From Streptomyces virginiae (GTDB taxonomy: Bacteria; Actinomycetota; Actinomycetes; Streptomycetales; Streptomycetaceae): 64,000 nucleotides of DNA. Position 1 is the first letter of the stretch, and the number at the start of each line of letters is the position of its first letter. Made by a program: the position numbers and the translations under genes. The notes under the pieces were generated by a model. It did no database searches. It saw nothing but the letters and a program-made list of their open reading frames with translations, and had not been told where the DNA came from. Positions 17,155 through 26,012 of this stretch are shown piece by piece. The stretch is taken from NCBI RefSeq assembly GCF_000720455.1, contig NZ_JOAK01000041.1, positions 14,600 through 78,599 of the forward strand, given 5' to 3'.

Positions 17155-17907
17155 ATGTGCGGCCGTTACGTCTCCACCCGTGGTCCCGAGGACCTCTCCG
17201 GCCTCTTCCAGGCGGCGCCCCCGGATCCGGGGCACGCGCTGGAACCCAGCTGGAACGTCGCCCCCACCGACGCGGTCTGGGCGGTGCTGGAGCGCGCCGA
17301 CCGGGAGAGCGGGCTGCTGACGCGCAGGCTGCGGCCGCTGCGGTGGGGGCTGGTGCCGTCCTGGTCGAAGAGCGCGACCGGTGGCGCGAAGATGATCAAC
17401 GCGCGCGTGGAGACGGTGCACGAGAAGCCCGCCTACCGGCGCGCCTTCGCCAAGCGCCGCTGTCTGCTGCCGGCGGACGGGTTCTACGAGTGGCAGGCCG
17501 TCCCCGCCTCCGCCGGAAGGAAGGCGTACAAGCAGCCGTACTTCATCCGCCCCGAGGACGGCGCCGTGATGGCCATGGCCGGGCTCTACGAGTTCTGGCG
17601 CGACCCGGGCGTCGCCGACGACGACGATCCGGCGGCGTGGTGGGCGACCTGCACGATCATCACCACCGAGGCGACCGACGCGGCCGGCCGCGTCCACCCC
17701 CGTATGCCGCTCGCGCTCGCCCCGGCCGACTACGAGGCCTGGCTCGACCCCTCCCACCAGGACGCGGACGCGTTGCGCGCTCTGCTCGCCGCCCCCGGAG
17801 ACGGCCGGCTGGATGTCCGCCCCGTGTCGACGGCGGTCAACAACGTGCGCAACAACGGGCCCGAGCTGCTTGACGACCCCGCGGATCCCGCTCCGGCCGC
17901 GAAGTAA
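17155..17907 (+). CDS. SOS response-associated peptidase / abasic-site DNA-protein crosslinker (YedK/HMCES)
   Basis: This encodes 250 aa. The start at 17155 gives MCGRYV, placing the catalytic cysteine at position 2 as the family requires. Other conserved elements are NVAPTD near 45, [11 protein letters not shown] near 65, [24 protein letters not shown] near 110, and VHPRMPLAL near 190. The last contains the His that cooperates with Cys2. The enzyme forms a covalent thiazolidine link with abasic sites in single-stranded DNA, shielding them during replication. It has no obvious operon partner, being followed by an unrelated operon after a 75-base gap containing a palindrome. Confidence 0.95.
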   Translation: MCGRYVSTRGPEDLSGLFQAAPPDPGHALEPSWNVAPTDAVWAVLERADRESGLLTRRLRPLRWGLVPSWSKSATGGAKMINARVETVHEKPAYRRAFAKRRCLLPADGFYEWQAVPASAGRKAYKQPYFIRPEDGAVMAMAGLYEFWRDPGVADDDDPAAWWATCTIITTEATDAAGRVHPRMPLALAPADYEAWLDPSHQDADALRALLAAPGDGRLDVRPVSTAVNNVRNNGPELLDDPADPAPAAK

Positions 17908-17936
17908 AGAATCATTGACACGGTGTACGGCATGCT

Positions 17937-17953
17937 TGACACTTCGAGTGTCA
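17937..17953. promoter_or_regulatory. Palindromic operator candidate
   Basis: The sequence TGACACT-TCG-AGTGTCA is a perfect 7-bp inverted repeat with a 3-base centre, about 29 bases before the start of the membrane protein/XRE operon. It also overlaps a TTGACA-type -35 element. Its size and position suit a dimeric XRE repressor, probably the one encoded two genes on (autoregulation); this link is inferred. Confidence 0.6.
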
Positions 17954-17981
17954 GGTTTTCTTTACATGGGGAGTGGTGGCC

Positions 17982-18410
17982 GTGGCCGTCGAAGAGAAAC
18001 GCGCCTGGATCATGATCGTGGTCACGGTGGTGTCCTACACGGCCTACCTGGCCGTCGTCCTCGGCCGCTCCGGGGCCGGCCCGATCACCCGGGAGCCCTA
18101 CGTCGCCGCGCTGCTGTGGACCGTCGGCTCGGCCATCGCCGCCTCCATCGCCCTGCACGTCACAGTGGCCCTCCTGTCGCCCGAGGAAGGCAGGACCAAG
18201 GACCAGCGCGACCGCGAGATCCACCACTTCGGCGACCACATCGGCCAGTCGTTCGTCGTCGTGGGCGGTGTGGCGGCGCTCGTCCTGGCGATGGCCGAGG
18301 CGGACCGGTTCTGGATCGCCAACGCCGTCTACCTGGCCTTCGTCCTGTCGGCGCTGCTCGGATCCACGGCGAAGATCGTTGCCTACCGGACGGGCTTCCA
18401 GCCGTGGTGA
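17982..18410 (+). CDS. Four-helix membrane protein of an XRE-linked operon
   Basis: This encodes 142 aa from the GTG at 17982, where GGGGAG sits eight bases upstream; GTG codons at 17973 and 17976 are alternatives. Four hydrophobic helices are evident: [56 protein letters not shown] and [18 protein letters not shown]. The loop after helix 2 is charged and contains [16 protein letters not shown]. It resembles the small DUF2178-like membrane proteins that precede XRE regulators. Its stop overlaps the start of the HTH gene by four bases (GTGA), so the two are co-translated and the membrane protein may sense a signal for the regulator. Confidence 0.75.
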   Translation: MAVEEKRAWIMIVVTVVSYTAYLAVVLGRSGAGPITREPYVAALLWTVGSAIAASIALHVTVALLSPEEGRTKDQRDREIHHFGDHIGQSFVVVGGVAALVLAMAEADRFWIANAVYLAFVLSALLGSTAKIVAYRTGFQPW

Positions 18411-18643
18411 GGCCCACGCGGGTCACCAACAGGATCCGGGCCCTGCGCTTCGCCACCGGCGAGATGACGCAGGCCGAACTCGCCCGCCGGATCGGCGTCA
18501 CCCGGCAGACCGTCATCGCGATCGAACAGGGCCGCTACTCGCCCTCGCTGGAGAAGGCCTTCGAGATCGCCCGCGTCTTCGCCGTACCGCTCGACTCGGT
18601 GTTCCAGTACACCGCCACCGCCACCGAGGGAGACGATGCATGA
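18407..18643 (+). CDS. Small XRE-family transcriptional regulator
   Basis: This encodes 78 aa, essentially a single Cro/C1-type helix-turn-helix: [39 protein letters not shown] and [20 protein letters not shown]. Start GTG at 18407 overlaps the preceding stop, and the stop TGA overlaps the ATG of the next gene (ATGA). The three genes therefore form one translationally coupled operon. Proteins of this short type generally repress their own operon together with a partner membrane protein. The palindrome at 17937-17953 is the natural target. Confidence 0.88.
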   Translation: MRPTRVTNRIRALRFATGEMTQAELARRIGVTRQTVIAIEQGRYSPSLEKAFEIARVFAVPLDSVFQYTATATEGDDA

Positions 18644-19611
18644 AGGCGATCGTGCAGGACAGGTACGGCCCCGTGGACGTGCTGCGGCTCGACGAGGTGG
18701 ACCGGCCGGTTCCGGGGCGCGGCGAAGTGCTCGTACGGGTCCACGCCGCCGCGGTCGACCAGGGCGTCTGGCACCTCGTGACGGGCCTGCCGTACGCCCT
18801 GCGCCCCGTGTTCGGCCTCCGGGCACCTCGTGTGCGGACACCCGGCATGGACCTTGCCGGCCGGGTGGAGGCCGTCGGGCCGGACGTCACCCGCGTCCGG
18901 CCGGGCGACGAGGTGTACGGCAGCTGCCAGGGATCGTTCGCCGAGTACGCGTGCGCCAAGGAGGACGCCCTCGCCCCGAAGCCGGAGGGCCTCGGCTTCG
19001 AGGCGGCGGCCACCGTGCCCGTGTCCGGGGTCACCGCCCTCAAGGCCCTGCGAGACGTCGGCCGGGTCCGCGCCGGGCAGCGCGTCCTCGTACTGGGCGC
19101 CTCGGGCGGCGTCGGTACGTACGCCGTGCAGCTGGCCAAGGCCTTCGGGGCCCACGTCACCGGGGTCTGCAGCGCCTCCAAGACGGACCTGGTCCGCTCC
19201 ATCGGGGCCGACGAGGCCGTCGACTACAGGCAGGAGGACCCCGTCGACGGCAGCCGCCGCTACGACCTCATCCTCGACATCGCGGGCAACCGGCCGCTGT
19301 CCCGGCTCCGCAACGCCCTCACCGCCCGCGGGACCCTCGTCATCGTCGGCGGGGAAGGCGGGGGCCGATGGCTCGGCGGCAACGAACGCCAGCTGGGCGC
19401 CCTTCTGCTCTCGCCCTTCGTCGGCCAGCGCCTGCGCTCGCTCGCCGTCATGGAGCAGCACCACAGCGACCTGAGGGCCCTCACGGAACTCATCGAGGAC
19501 GGCTCCGTCACCCCGGTCGTCGACCGCAGCTACCCGCTGGCCGAGGTGCCCGACGCCATCCGCCACCTGAGAGGAGGCCGGGTACGCGGCAAGATCGCGA
19601 TCCGGCTATGA
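18640..19611 (+). CDS. NAD(P)-dependent alcohol dehydrogenase / quinone oxidoreductase (zinc-free MDR family)
   Basis: This encodes 323 aa. An N-terminal GroES-like domain is marked by [16 protein letters not shown] and [16 protein letters not shown], followed by GDEVYG. The Rossmann domain has [20 protein letters not shown], an AXXGXXG-type nucleotide site, and an NAD(P)-binding region near [15 protein letters not shown]. Ligands for a structural zinc are absent, as in quinone oxidoreductases and reticulon-4-interacting-like reductases. The substrate is unknown. It is translationally coupled to the XRE gene, and its 3' end overlaps the convergent gene by six bases. It is likely induced when the repressor is released, possibly by a reactive carbonyl or quinone. 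Confidence 0.85.
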   Translation: MKAIVQDRYGPVDVLRLDEVDRPVPGRGEVLVRVHAAAVDQGVWHLVTGLPYALRPVFGLRAPRVRTPGMDLAGRVEAVGPDVTRVRPGDEVYGSCQGSFAEYACAKEDALAPKPEGLGFEAAATVPVSGVTALKALRDVGRVRAGQRVLVLGASGGVGTYAVQLAKAFGAHVTGVCSASKTDLVRSIGADEAVDYRQEDPVDGSRRYDLILDIAGNRPLSRLRNALTARGTLVIVGGEGGGRWLGGNERQLGALLLSPFVGQRLRSLAVMEQHHSDLRALTELIEDGSVTPVVDRSYPLAEVPDAIRHLRGGRVRGKIAIRL

Positions 19612-20646
19612 GCCGTCCCAGGTGACGCGGGCGACGACCGGCAGGTGGTCGCTTCCGGTGGCGGGCAGGGTGCGGATGCCGGCGACGGTCGCCGAGCGCG
19701 CGAGGACCTGGTCGATCCGGGAGACCGGGAAGGACGCGGGCCAGCTGAGGGCGAACCCGCGCCGGGGCGCCTGCATCCGCGAGGTCACCGGAGCGAGCCC
19801 GCGGTCGTCCACGGTGGCGTTGAGGTCGCCGAGCAGCACCACCCGGTCCACCGGCTCGGCGGCGACGGCCGCGCCCAACAGCCGCGCGCTCTCGTCCCGC
19901 AGCTGCGAGGCGAAGCCGGACGGCCGGATGCGGACCGACGGCAGGTGCGCGACGTACACGGCGATCTCGCCCCGCGGCGTGGTCACGCCGGCCCGCAGGC
20001 CGCGGCTCCACCCCTCCCCGATCCCCGCCGGCTTGATGTCCGGGCGCCGTACGCCCGTCAGCGGGTACTTCGACCACAGGCCGACCGTACCCTCGACGGC
20101 GTGGTGCGGATACCGCGGCGCCAGGGCCTGCTCGTAGGCCGGCAGGGCGGAGGCGGTCAGCTCCTCCAGGGCGATGAGGTCCGGCGCGGCTCCGGCCAGC
20201 GCGGCCGCGGTGCCCGCCGGGTCCGGGTTCTCGTCGCTGACGTTGTGCTGGACCACCGTGAGGCCGTGGCCGCCGTGCTCCGCAGGGAGGAGCAGCCCGC
20301 CGAACTGGCCCAGCCAGGCCAGCGCGGGCAGCAGCAGGGCCACCAGAGCGACGGCCGAGCGGCGTACGAGCGCCGCCACGAGCAGCAGCGGCACCGCCAG
20401 GCCGAGCCACGGCAGGAACGCCTCCAGCAGGCTGCCGAGGCGGCCCACCACATTGGGCACGGCGGAGTGGAAGGTCAGCACGGCGGCGGTCAGCAGGGCC
20501 GCCGGGGCGAGGACCCGTCCGCGCCCGGCCGTGGCCCCCTGCCGGCGGCCGCCGCGGCGCGCGCCGCCGGGCGCACCGCCGACCCCGCTGTCGGCCCCCC
20601 TGTCGGTGGCCCGCTCACCCACCCGCTTCGCCAATGCCCCGCCCAT
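19606..20646 (-). CDS. Membrane-anchored endonuclease/exonuclease/phosphatase family protein
   Basis: This encodes 346 aa from the ATG at 20646; the frame is open upstream to 21450 but antisense to the next gene. Residues about 45-145 hold three hydrophobic helices (LAPAALLTAAVLTF, LPWLGLAVPLLLVAALV, ALVALLLPALAWLGQF). Residues 155-345 form an EEP catalytic domain: LTVVQHNVSDENPD, DLIALEELT with the metal-binding Glu, VVLLGDLNATVDD with the DxN pair, and the terminal GSDHLPVVA His. The family cleaves phosphoester bonds in nucleic acids, lipids or sugars; the substrate is unknown. The topology puts the catalytic part outside the membrane, so lipid or polymer phosphodiesters are plausible. Confidence 0.85.
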   Translation of the reverse strand: MGGALAKRVGERATDRGADSGVGGAPGGARRGGRRQGATAGRGRVLAPAALLTAAVLTFHSAVPNVVGRLGSLLEAFLPWLGLAVPLLLVAALVRRSAVALVALLLPALAWLGQFGGLLLPAEHGGHGLTVVQHNVSDENPDPAGTAAALAGAAPDLIALEELTASALPAYEQALAPRYPHHAVEGTVGLWSKYPLTGVRRPDIKPAGIGEGWSRGLRAGVTTPRGEIAVYVAHLPSVRIRPSGFASQLRDESARLLGAAVAAEPVDRVVLLGDLNATVDDRGLAPVTSRMQAPRRGFALSWPASFPVSRIDQVLARSATVAGIRTLPATGSDHLPVVARVTWDGS

Positions 20647-20787
20647 CCGTCCCGGACCGCTCCCGTCCCGCAGAATGAGCACGACGTCGCCCGCTACGAC
20701 GCGTGATCCGCCGCCGGGGTTCCCGCGGGCCGCACCGCAGGCCGCACCGCAGGGGCCGCCGACGGGGTGAGAGGACGGGAGGGCCGT

Positions 20788-21672
20788 ATGGGTGCAGCGA
20801 GGGTGGCGGTCGTGACGAGCGCCACCGGACTCGACGAGGACACCGATCTGCCGCTGCTGCTGGAGGCGCTGCGCTCGGCGGGCCTGTCCGCGGAGCCGGC
20901 GGCCTGGGACACGGACCCGCGGCGGGGGTGGGCCGGATACGACCTGGCCGTCATCCGCTCGACGTGGGACTACGTGGGACGGATCGACGAGTTCCTGGCC
21001 TGGGCCGATGCCGCGGCCCGCGTGACCCGGCTGTGGAATCCCGCACCGCTCGTGCGCTGGAACAGCGACAAGGGCTATCTGCTCGACCTCGCCGGACGAG
21101 GCGTTCCCGTGGTGCCGACGCGCTGCATCGCACCGGGGGACACCTACGTCGAGGAGGACTTCGAGGGGACGCACGGGGTGGTCGTCAAGCCGTCGGTGTC
21201 CGCGGGCGCGCGGGACACCGCACGCTACGAACCGGGACGCGGGGCGGACGCCGAACGGCACGCCCGCATGCTGCTCGGGCAGGGCCGCACCGCGCTGGTC
21301 CAGCCGTACCTGCCGCTGGTGGAGGAGGGGGAGCGTGCCCTGGTCTTCTTCGCCGGGACCTTCAGCCACGCGATCCGCAAGCAGGCCCTGCTGACCGAGC
21401 CCGGGGAGATGGACAACGACCGCGCGGCGCACCCCGGGGCCGCGCTCCACATGCCCACCGAGGCGGAGCTCCGGACGGCGCGGGCGGCGCTGGCGGCGGT
21501 TCCCGCCCCGGGCGAACCGCTGTTCGCCCGGGTGGACCTCGTACTGGACGGGTCCAGGGAACCGGTGCTCATGGAACTGGAGCTCATCGAGCCGAACCTG
21601 TTCCTCGGGCTCGACCCGCGGGGACCGGAGCGGCTCGCCCTGGCGGTGGCGGCGGCAGCCCGGGAGGCGTAG
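20788..21672 (+). CDS. ATP-grasp domain protein
   Basis: This encodes 294 aa from the ATG at 20788, preceded by GGGAGGG. The N-terminal domain has VAVVTSATGLDEDTDLPLLL and YDLAVIRSTWDYVGR. ATP-grasp elements are the lysine-containing GVVVKPSVSAGARDT around 130, the ALVQPYLPLVEEGERALVFF strand pair around 180, and the metal-binding RVDLVLDGSREPVLMELELI followed by EPN at about 260. Homologous proteins of this shape are annotated as RimK/glutathione-synthetase-like ligases of unknown substrate. The gene stands alone, divergent from the EEP gene, so no pathway can be deduced. Confidence 0.85.
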   Translation: MGAARVAVVTSATGLDEDTDLPLLLEALRSAGLSAEPAAWDTDPRRGWAGYDLAVIRSTWDYVGRIDEFLAWADAAARVTRLWNPAPLVRWNSDKGYLLDLAGRGVPVVPTRCIAPGDTYVEEDFEGTHGVVVKPSVSAGARDTARYEPGRGADAERHARMLLGQGRTALVQPYLPLVEEGERALVFFAGTFSHAIRKQALLTEPGEMDNDRAAHPGAALHMPTEAELRTARAALAAVPAPGEPLFARVDLVLDGSREPVLMELELIEPNLFLGLDPRGPERLALAVAAAAREA

Positions 21673-21696
21673 GGCCGCCGTCCGGCTACCGGCCCG

Positions 21697-22356
21697 CTAC
21701 GACGTCCTGCACGCGCCGCGCATCCGGCGCCGGCGCAGCAGCAGGCCCACGCCCGCTCCCGCGAGGGCGGTCGCGGCGACACCCGCCGTGGTCCACCAGA
21801 CGGCGGCGCCCTCGCCACCGGACGTCGCCTGCGTCCCGGAGGGCGCCGGAGCGGCGTCGGAGCCGGAGCCGGAGGCGGAAGCGGAGGCGGGGGTCGGGGC
21901 CGACACGGCCGGAGTGCCGCCGGTCGCGGAGTCCGTCGTGCCCGTGGCGGTGGTTCCCGCGCCGGTGGTCGGAGCCGGGTCCACCACGGGTACGCCGACT
22001 TCGAGTTCACCCTTGCCGAGTGCGGGGAACCCCACCTCGACGCTGACCTTCCACGTACCGGGCGGCAGCGCCTCGGCCGTGGTCCAGCCGGCGGGCGCCG
22101 CCGCCGGGTCGCGGACCAGGCGCCAGGGGCCCATCGTGCGGGAGCCGTCGACGCTGACCGCGTTCACGGTGGCGGCGACCGTCTCGTCGACGGCGTCCCC
22201 GTCGTTCTCCCAGGTGACGTCGGCGGTGACGTGGCCGGTGCGTTGTCCGGTCACCACCACCTTCAGGGTGTCTCCGTGGGCGTGGGCCGCAGCGGGGATC
22301 AGGAACATGAGACCGAGTGCGGCCAGGGTGGCCGAGAGAGCGATTCGTATGCGCAT
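21697..22356 (-). CDS. Secreted, C-terminally membrane-anchored protein
   Basis: This encodes 219 aa starting at MRIRIALS (ATG at 22356, with GGAGC about ten bases upstream). A Sec signal peptide ends near AAAHAHGD, a beta-sandwich-like domain spans about 35-130 (VTADVTWENDGDAVDETVAA, LPPGTWKVSVEVGFPALGKG), and a long Ser/Thr/Ala/Gly linker follows. The C-terminus has a hydrophobic helix (AGVAATALAGAGVGLLLR) ending RRRRMRG, a type-I membrane anchor. The mature N-terminus, beginning HGD, resembles CopC/YobA-like or DUF-type surface proteins. A metal ligand role for that His is possible but unproven. Confidence 0.75.
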   Translation of the reverse strand: MRIRIALSATLAALGLMFLIPAAAHAHGDTLKVVVTGQRTGHVTADVTWENDGDAVDETVAATVNAVSVDGSRTMGPWRLVRDPAAAPAGWTTAEALPPGTWKVSVEVGFPALGKGELEVGVPVVDPAPTTGAGTTATGTTDSATGGTPAVSAPTPASASASGSGSDAAPAPSGTQATSGGEGAAVWWTTAGVAATALAGAGVGLLLRRRRMRGACRTS

Positions 22357-22389
22357 CGTCGGGGTGCTCCGGTCGAGATGAGGGGAACC

Positions 22390-22421
22390 GGCGGACGGCC
22401 GCACGGGGGCGGCCGTCCGCC
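22390..22421. terminator. Strong hairpin
   Basis: GGCGGACGGCCGC and its perfect complement form a 13-bp stem with a 6-base loop. It lies between the metalloprotease gene (ending at 22502 on the minus strand) and the following gene. No T-run follows, as is usual in Streptomyces. Confidence 0.7.
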
Positions 22422-22450
22422 GGGGCGGGATCACGGCGTCACGGGGTGGT

Positions 22451-22487
22451 CCCGGTGCCGGGGCGTGGGGTACGCCCCGGCACCGGG
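22451..22487. terminator. Second strong hairpin after the metalloprotease gene
   Basis: CCCGGTGCCGGGGCG pairs perfectly with CGCCCCGGCACCGGG (15-bp stem, 7-base loop). It is the first hairpin met by transcription from the metalloprotease gene. With the one at 22390 it makes a tandem terminator. Confidence 0.75.
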
Positions 22488-22501
22488 CGTGGCGGCAGTG
22501 C

Positions 22502-24559
22502 TCAGCCGGACTTCTGGAGGGTCCAGGCCTGCGCCGCGCGGCCGTCCGCACGCTGGAGGTCGAGCAGCCAGTTCCCGTAGTAGGGGCGGTTGCTGACGGT
22601 GAGGGCGAAGCCGCCGCTCGGGTCCGTCACGGTGACCGCGCCACCGCGGGACGTCAGCTTCCAGGCCTGCGCGCCGTTGTTCTTGTCGCAGGGCTGCTGG
22701 GAGACCCACATGCCCGCGGCGGGCGTGCCGCCCGGCTGGAGGCACTTGCCGGAGGCCGCGGACCGGATGCGGACCTGGCCGCTGCCCGCGTCGTCGAAGT
22801 ACCACTGCTGCTGGGCGTAGCCGTTGGCGCGGCCGCCGACGAGCACGGTGCCGTCGGCGGTGCGGCCGCCCCACACCTCTGCCGCCATGCCGGTGCTGCC
22901 GTTGCCGAGCGTGTAGCGGCTGCCCGGGGTGGTCGCCCCGCCGCCGGCCCCGGTCGTACGGAACGTCGCGGCCTTGCCGGGACCGCTGTCGCGGCCGGAG
23001 CCGTCACGGGCGGACACGGTCACCGTGTACGAGGTGTTGGGTTGGAGGTTGTAGATGCGCAGCACCTGCGACTGGACCCAGGCCAGGTGCTTGCCGTTCA
23101 GCATCACCTGGTACCAGGCGGTGCCCTCGACCTTCGGCCAGCTCACCACGACGGAGTTGGACTGGATCTGGGCGGCCGTCGCCGTCGGTCCGCCGGTGGG
23201 CTTCTTGGTCGGCGTCGGCGAGGGCTTCTTCGTCGGCGTCGGGTTCGGGTTGGGACCGGGGTCCGTGCCGCCGCCACCGCCCTTGGTCTTCATCAGGAAC
23301 TGGTTGTCCGCGATGTTCCAGTGCGTGGCCAGGTAACTGCCGGCCTTGGGACTGGTGTGGAAGTAGTCGTCGTGGTTGCAGTCCAGGATGTTCTCGGACG
23401 CCTGGTTGGTGCAGATGTTGCGCATCTGCGGGTAGTACGGGGTGTCCGAGTAGCACATCACGTCGTACTCGTCGGTGCAGTGCGCGCCGCGGCTGGTGTT
23501 CGGGGCGCTGTTGTTGACGGCGCCCAGGTTGTGGCCGAGTTCGTGCGCGGCGGTGTGACCGCCCCAGCAGCCGGAGTCGGTGCGGCCGTAGGACGGGCCG
23601 AAGTTGCTCTGGTTGGCCTGGCCGGGACGCTCGTCGCCCGCGAAGGTGCCGATGCCGCAGTAGACCTGGCTGTCGGCGAAGATCATGTACTTGCGGTCGC
23701 GGCGGTCGAGGCCCTTGGCGGCGAGCGCGTTGTTGGTCGCGCTGAACTCGGCGAGGGCGTTGGCCGGGAGCTCGATGTTGAGCACGGTGGGAGTGCAGTC
23801 CGCGGCGGTCACGTAGCGGATGTGCCGGACGCCGCCGGTCTCCTTGGCGCTCGCCGAGTAGATGAGGTCGGCGTCGGCCGCCCACTTGCGGAACGAGGCG
23901 ACGTACTCGGAGTAGCGGTCCTTGCCCGGGGCGTGGACGTACACGACCTGAACGCGGTTGCCGGTGCTGCCGTCGCCGTCGCACTGGACGGTCTGGCCGG
24001 CGGGGCCCGCGGCGACGGCCTGGCCGCCTTCGGCGGCGGCGGGCGCGGGCGCGGTGGCCTTGGTGGCCGCGGCGTCGGCCGCGGGCGCGTCCTGAGGACG
24101 CCCGCCGCCTTCCTTGCTGGCCGGGTCGTCGGTGGAGGGCTTGGCCGGATCGGCCGCCGGGGCCGTCTCCTTGACGGCCGGCGCGATCTCCTTCGTGATG
24201 TCGACGCCCTTCGGCGGGGCGTCGGGGCCGTGCGTGCACAGCCCGTCCCCGGTGCGGTAGACGCCGACGCAGCGGTCGCCCTTGGGCGCCGGCTGCAGGC
24301 CGTCGTAGACCATGCCGCGCGTGTTCTCGTTGGCGGGCGCCGCGGAGAGGGGTTCCGGCTCCTGGTCCCGGGCGGGGGCGGCGGCCGGAGCGGAGGCGGC
24401 TGCCTCGACGGATCCGGCGGCCTGGGCACCGTCGCCGAGCCCGGAGTAGGCGATGCCCGCGGCGATCACCGCCCCCGCTGCCACGGCGGCGGTGGCGAGT
24501 ATCAAGCGCCGGGGTTTGCGGCGGTGATCGGTTGCAGTGCGTCTGCGACGTCCTGTCAT
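22502..24559 (-). CDS. Secreted zinc metalloprotease with Fn3 and ricin-type lectin domains
   Basis: This encodes 685 aa from the ATG at 24559, which has GAGG five bases upstream. A basic start and hydrophobic core (RRLILATAAVAAGAVIAAG) form the export signal. An Ala/Pro-rich propeptide of about 170 residues follows. The catalytic domain, about 190-430, contains CWGGHTAAHELGHNLGAVNN (HExxH) and a downstream YDVMCYSDT that looks like a Met-turn. After a Pro/Thr/Lys linker comes a fibronectin type III domain (VVVSWPKVEGTAWYQVML, NTSYTVTVSARDGSG). The end is a ricin-type beta-trefoil (QQQWYFDDAGSGQVRIRSAA, SGKCLQPGG). It is probably an extracellular protein-degrading enzyme that binds glycans. 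The metzincin third-ligand position carries Asn. Confidence 0.88.
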   Translation of the reverse strand: MTGRRRRTATDHRRKPRRLILATAAVAAGAVIAAGIAYSGLGDGAQAAGSVEAAASAPAAAPARDQEPEPLSAAPANENTRGMVYDGLQPAPKGDRCVGVYRTGDGLCTHGPDAPPKGVDITKEIAPAVKETAPAADPAKPSTDDPASKEGGGRPQDAPAADAAATKATAPAPAAAEGGQAVAAGPAGQTVQCDGDGSTGNRVQVVYVHAPGKDRYSEYVASFRKWAADADLIYSASAKETGGVRHIRYVTAADCTPTVLNIELPANALAEFSATNNALAAKGLDRRDRKYMIFADSQVYCGIGTFAGDERPGQANQSNFGPSYGRTDSGCWGGHTAAHELGHNLGAVNNSAPNTSRGAHCTDEYDVMCYSDTPYYPQMRNICTNQASENILDCNHDDYFHTSPKAGSYLATHWNIADNQFLMKTKGGGGGTDPGPNPNPTPTKKPSPTPTKKPTGGPTATAAQIQSNSVVVSWPKVEGTAWYQVMLNGKHLAWVQSQVLRIYNLQPNTSYTVTVSARDGSGRDSGPGKAATFRTTGAGGGATTPGSRYTLGNGSTGMAAEVWGGRTADGTVLVGGRANGYAQQQWYFDDAGSGQVRIRSAASGKCLQPGGTPAAGMWVSQQPCDKNNGAQAWKLTSRGGAVTVTDPSGGFALTVSNRPYYGNWLLDLQRADGRAAQAWTLQKSG

Positions 24560-24980
24560 GGGCACCTCAAATCGTTGTCGGACTAGTGGGGTGCGCGGAA
24601 GCCTGCCAGACGAATGCGGCGGAGAATTCGGACAAACGGGGGCGCGGTCCGGGAAATCATTCCGTTACCTGTCGGCATGATTTGACGAACACTCAACTTG
24701 CAGGAAATAAAGGCGAGTTACGCGCGTCGCACGCGAAAGGTCCAGTCCTTTCGGGGCGGGTTGTTATCAAATCGAGATACGATGCGGAAGCTTGTTGACG
24801 GGAATTCAGTCAGGAATTCACCTAATTACTACCTGCCGAATTCTCTCCGTCACGAGCGGTGAGGGTCGACGCCCGGCCTCGGGCCCGGAGGGCCACCTGC
24901 TCCCGTACGCGGCCCGCCAGTTGCCGAAACCCACCGGTCGGCCCGTCTCCGAGTGGGCCGGGCGCGCCGTGCCGGTGGTG
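24560..24980. promoter_or_regulatory. Long, relatively AT-rich upstream region of the metalloprotease gene
   Basis: About 400 bases without a gene between the metalloprotease and the converging end of the sigma-factor gene. From 24640 to 24850 the base composition is clearly lower in GC than elsewhere, including ATTCCGTTACC, GAAATAAAG and GAATTCAGTCAGGAATTCACC, where GAATTCA occurs twice. Such regions precede developmentally controlled secreted proteins, so multiple regulator sites are likely, but none is identified with certainty. Confidence 0.5.
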
Positions 24981-25880
24981 TCAGTCGTCGTCGAAGGCGG
25001 CGCTCAGGTCGATGCGTCCGAGGCGCTCGGGGTCGGTGAGGATGTCGAGCGCGATGATCCGGCCGTCCCGGACGGTGAACGCCATGACCGACATCGCCCG
25101 GCCCTCCGCCAGTGCGACCACACCGGGAAGTCCGTTGACCAGCACCGGACGTGCGGCCTCGGCGAAACGGGCGAAGGTGATCGCCTGCGAGGCGACCTCG
25201 GCCGCGCCCCGGCGCACCGGCGAGGGCAACTGCGCACCGCCGTCGGAGCGGGCCACGACCTCGGGGTCGAGGACGTCGACCAGGGCGGCGAAGTCCCCGC
25301 CGCGCGAGGCGGCGAGGAAGGCGTCGACGACCGCACGCAGGCGGGCCGGGTCCGGATCCGGAGCGGGTACGACGCCCCGCACCCGGCGGCGCCCGCGACT
25401 GGCGAGCTGCCGCGTCGCGGCCGCGCTGCGCCCGAGGACCGGGGCGATCTCGTCGAAGGGCACGGCGAACAGGTCGTGCAGGACGAAGGCCAGGCGTTCG
25501 GCGGGAGGGAGCGTCTCCAGGACCACCATCAGGGCGATGCCGACCGAGTCGGCCAGGAGGGCCTCCTGTTCCGGGTCGAGGCCGTCCGCCCGGCTGACGA
25601 TCGGGTCGGGCAGCCGGATCCGGCCTTCCTCGTCGTGCAGTGGGTCCTCGCGCCGTGTCGTACGCGAGCGCAGCATGTCCAGGCACACCCGCCCGACCAC
25701 GGTGGTCAGCCAGCCGCCCAGGTTCTCGACCGCGCCGGCGTCGGAACGGTTCAGCCTGAGCCACGCCTCCTGCACGGCGTCCTCCGCCTCGCTGAGCGAC
25801 CCCAGCATCCGGTAGGCCACCGCCCGCAGGTGGGGCCGGTGCTCCTCGAACCGCCGCGCCGGCATCTCTTTGCCGCTCAC
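24981..25880 (-). CDS. ECF sigma factor with C-terminal SnoaL-like domain (SigJ type)
   Basis: This encodes 299 aa. Region 2 spans about 10-80 with HRPHLRAVAYRMLGSLSEAE, DAVQEAWLRL and LGGWLTTVVGRVCLDML. Region 4 spans about 110-165 with LPPAERLAFVLHDLFAVPFD and EIAPVLGRSAAATRQLASRG. Residues 180-295 form a SnoaL/NTF2-like fold (VVDAFLAASRGGDFAALVDV, VNGLPGVVALAEGRAM, GRIIALDILTDPERL). Sigma factors of this class usually lack a classical anti-sigma gene, and their extra domain regulates activity. No anti-sigma gene is adjacent here. Targets are unknown. Confidence 0.92.
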   Translation of the reverse strand: MSGKEMPARRFEEHRPHLRAVAYRMLGSLSEAEDAVQEAWLRLNRSDAGAVENLGGWLTTVVGRVCLDMLRSRTTRREDPLHDEEGRIRLPDPIVSRADGLDPEQEALLADSVGIALMVVLETLPPAERLAFVLHDLFAVPFDEIAPVLGRSAAATRQLASRGRRRVRGVVPAPDPDPARLRAVVDAFLAASRGGDFAALVDVLDPEVVARSDGGAQLPSPVRRGAAEVASQAITFARFAEAARPVLVNGLPGVVALAEGRAMSVMAFTVRDGRIIALDILTDPERLGRIDLSAAFDDD

Positions 25881-26012
25881 CCGTCACATCCCCCGTGTCA
25901 GAAGGCCGGTCCGGGTCCGGACGATAGTCCACCGGCCAACGGGCCGCGCGAGCAGTTGAGTTGGCGAGGGGAGTGGCGATCGGGGGCGGGGCGGCTGGCT
26001 GGCCCTACCGGG

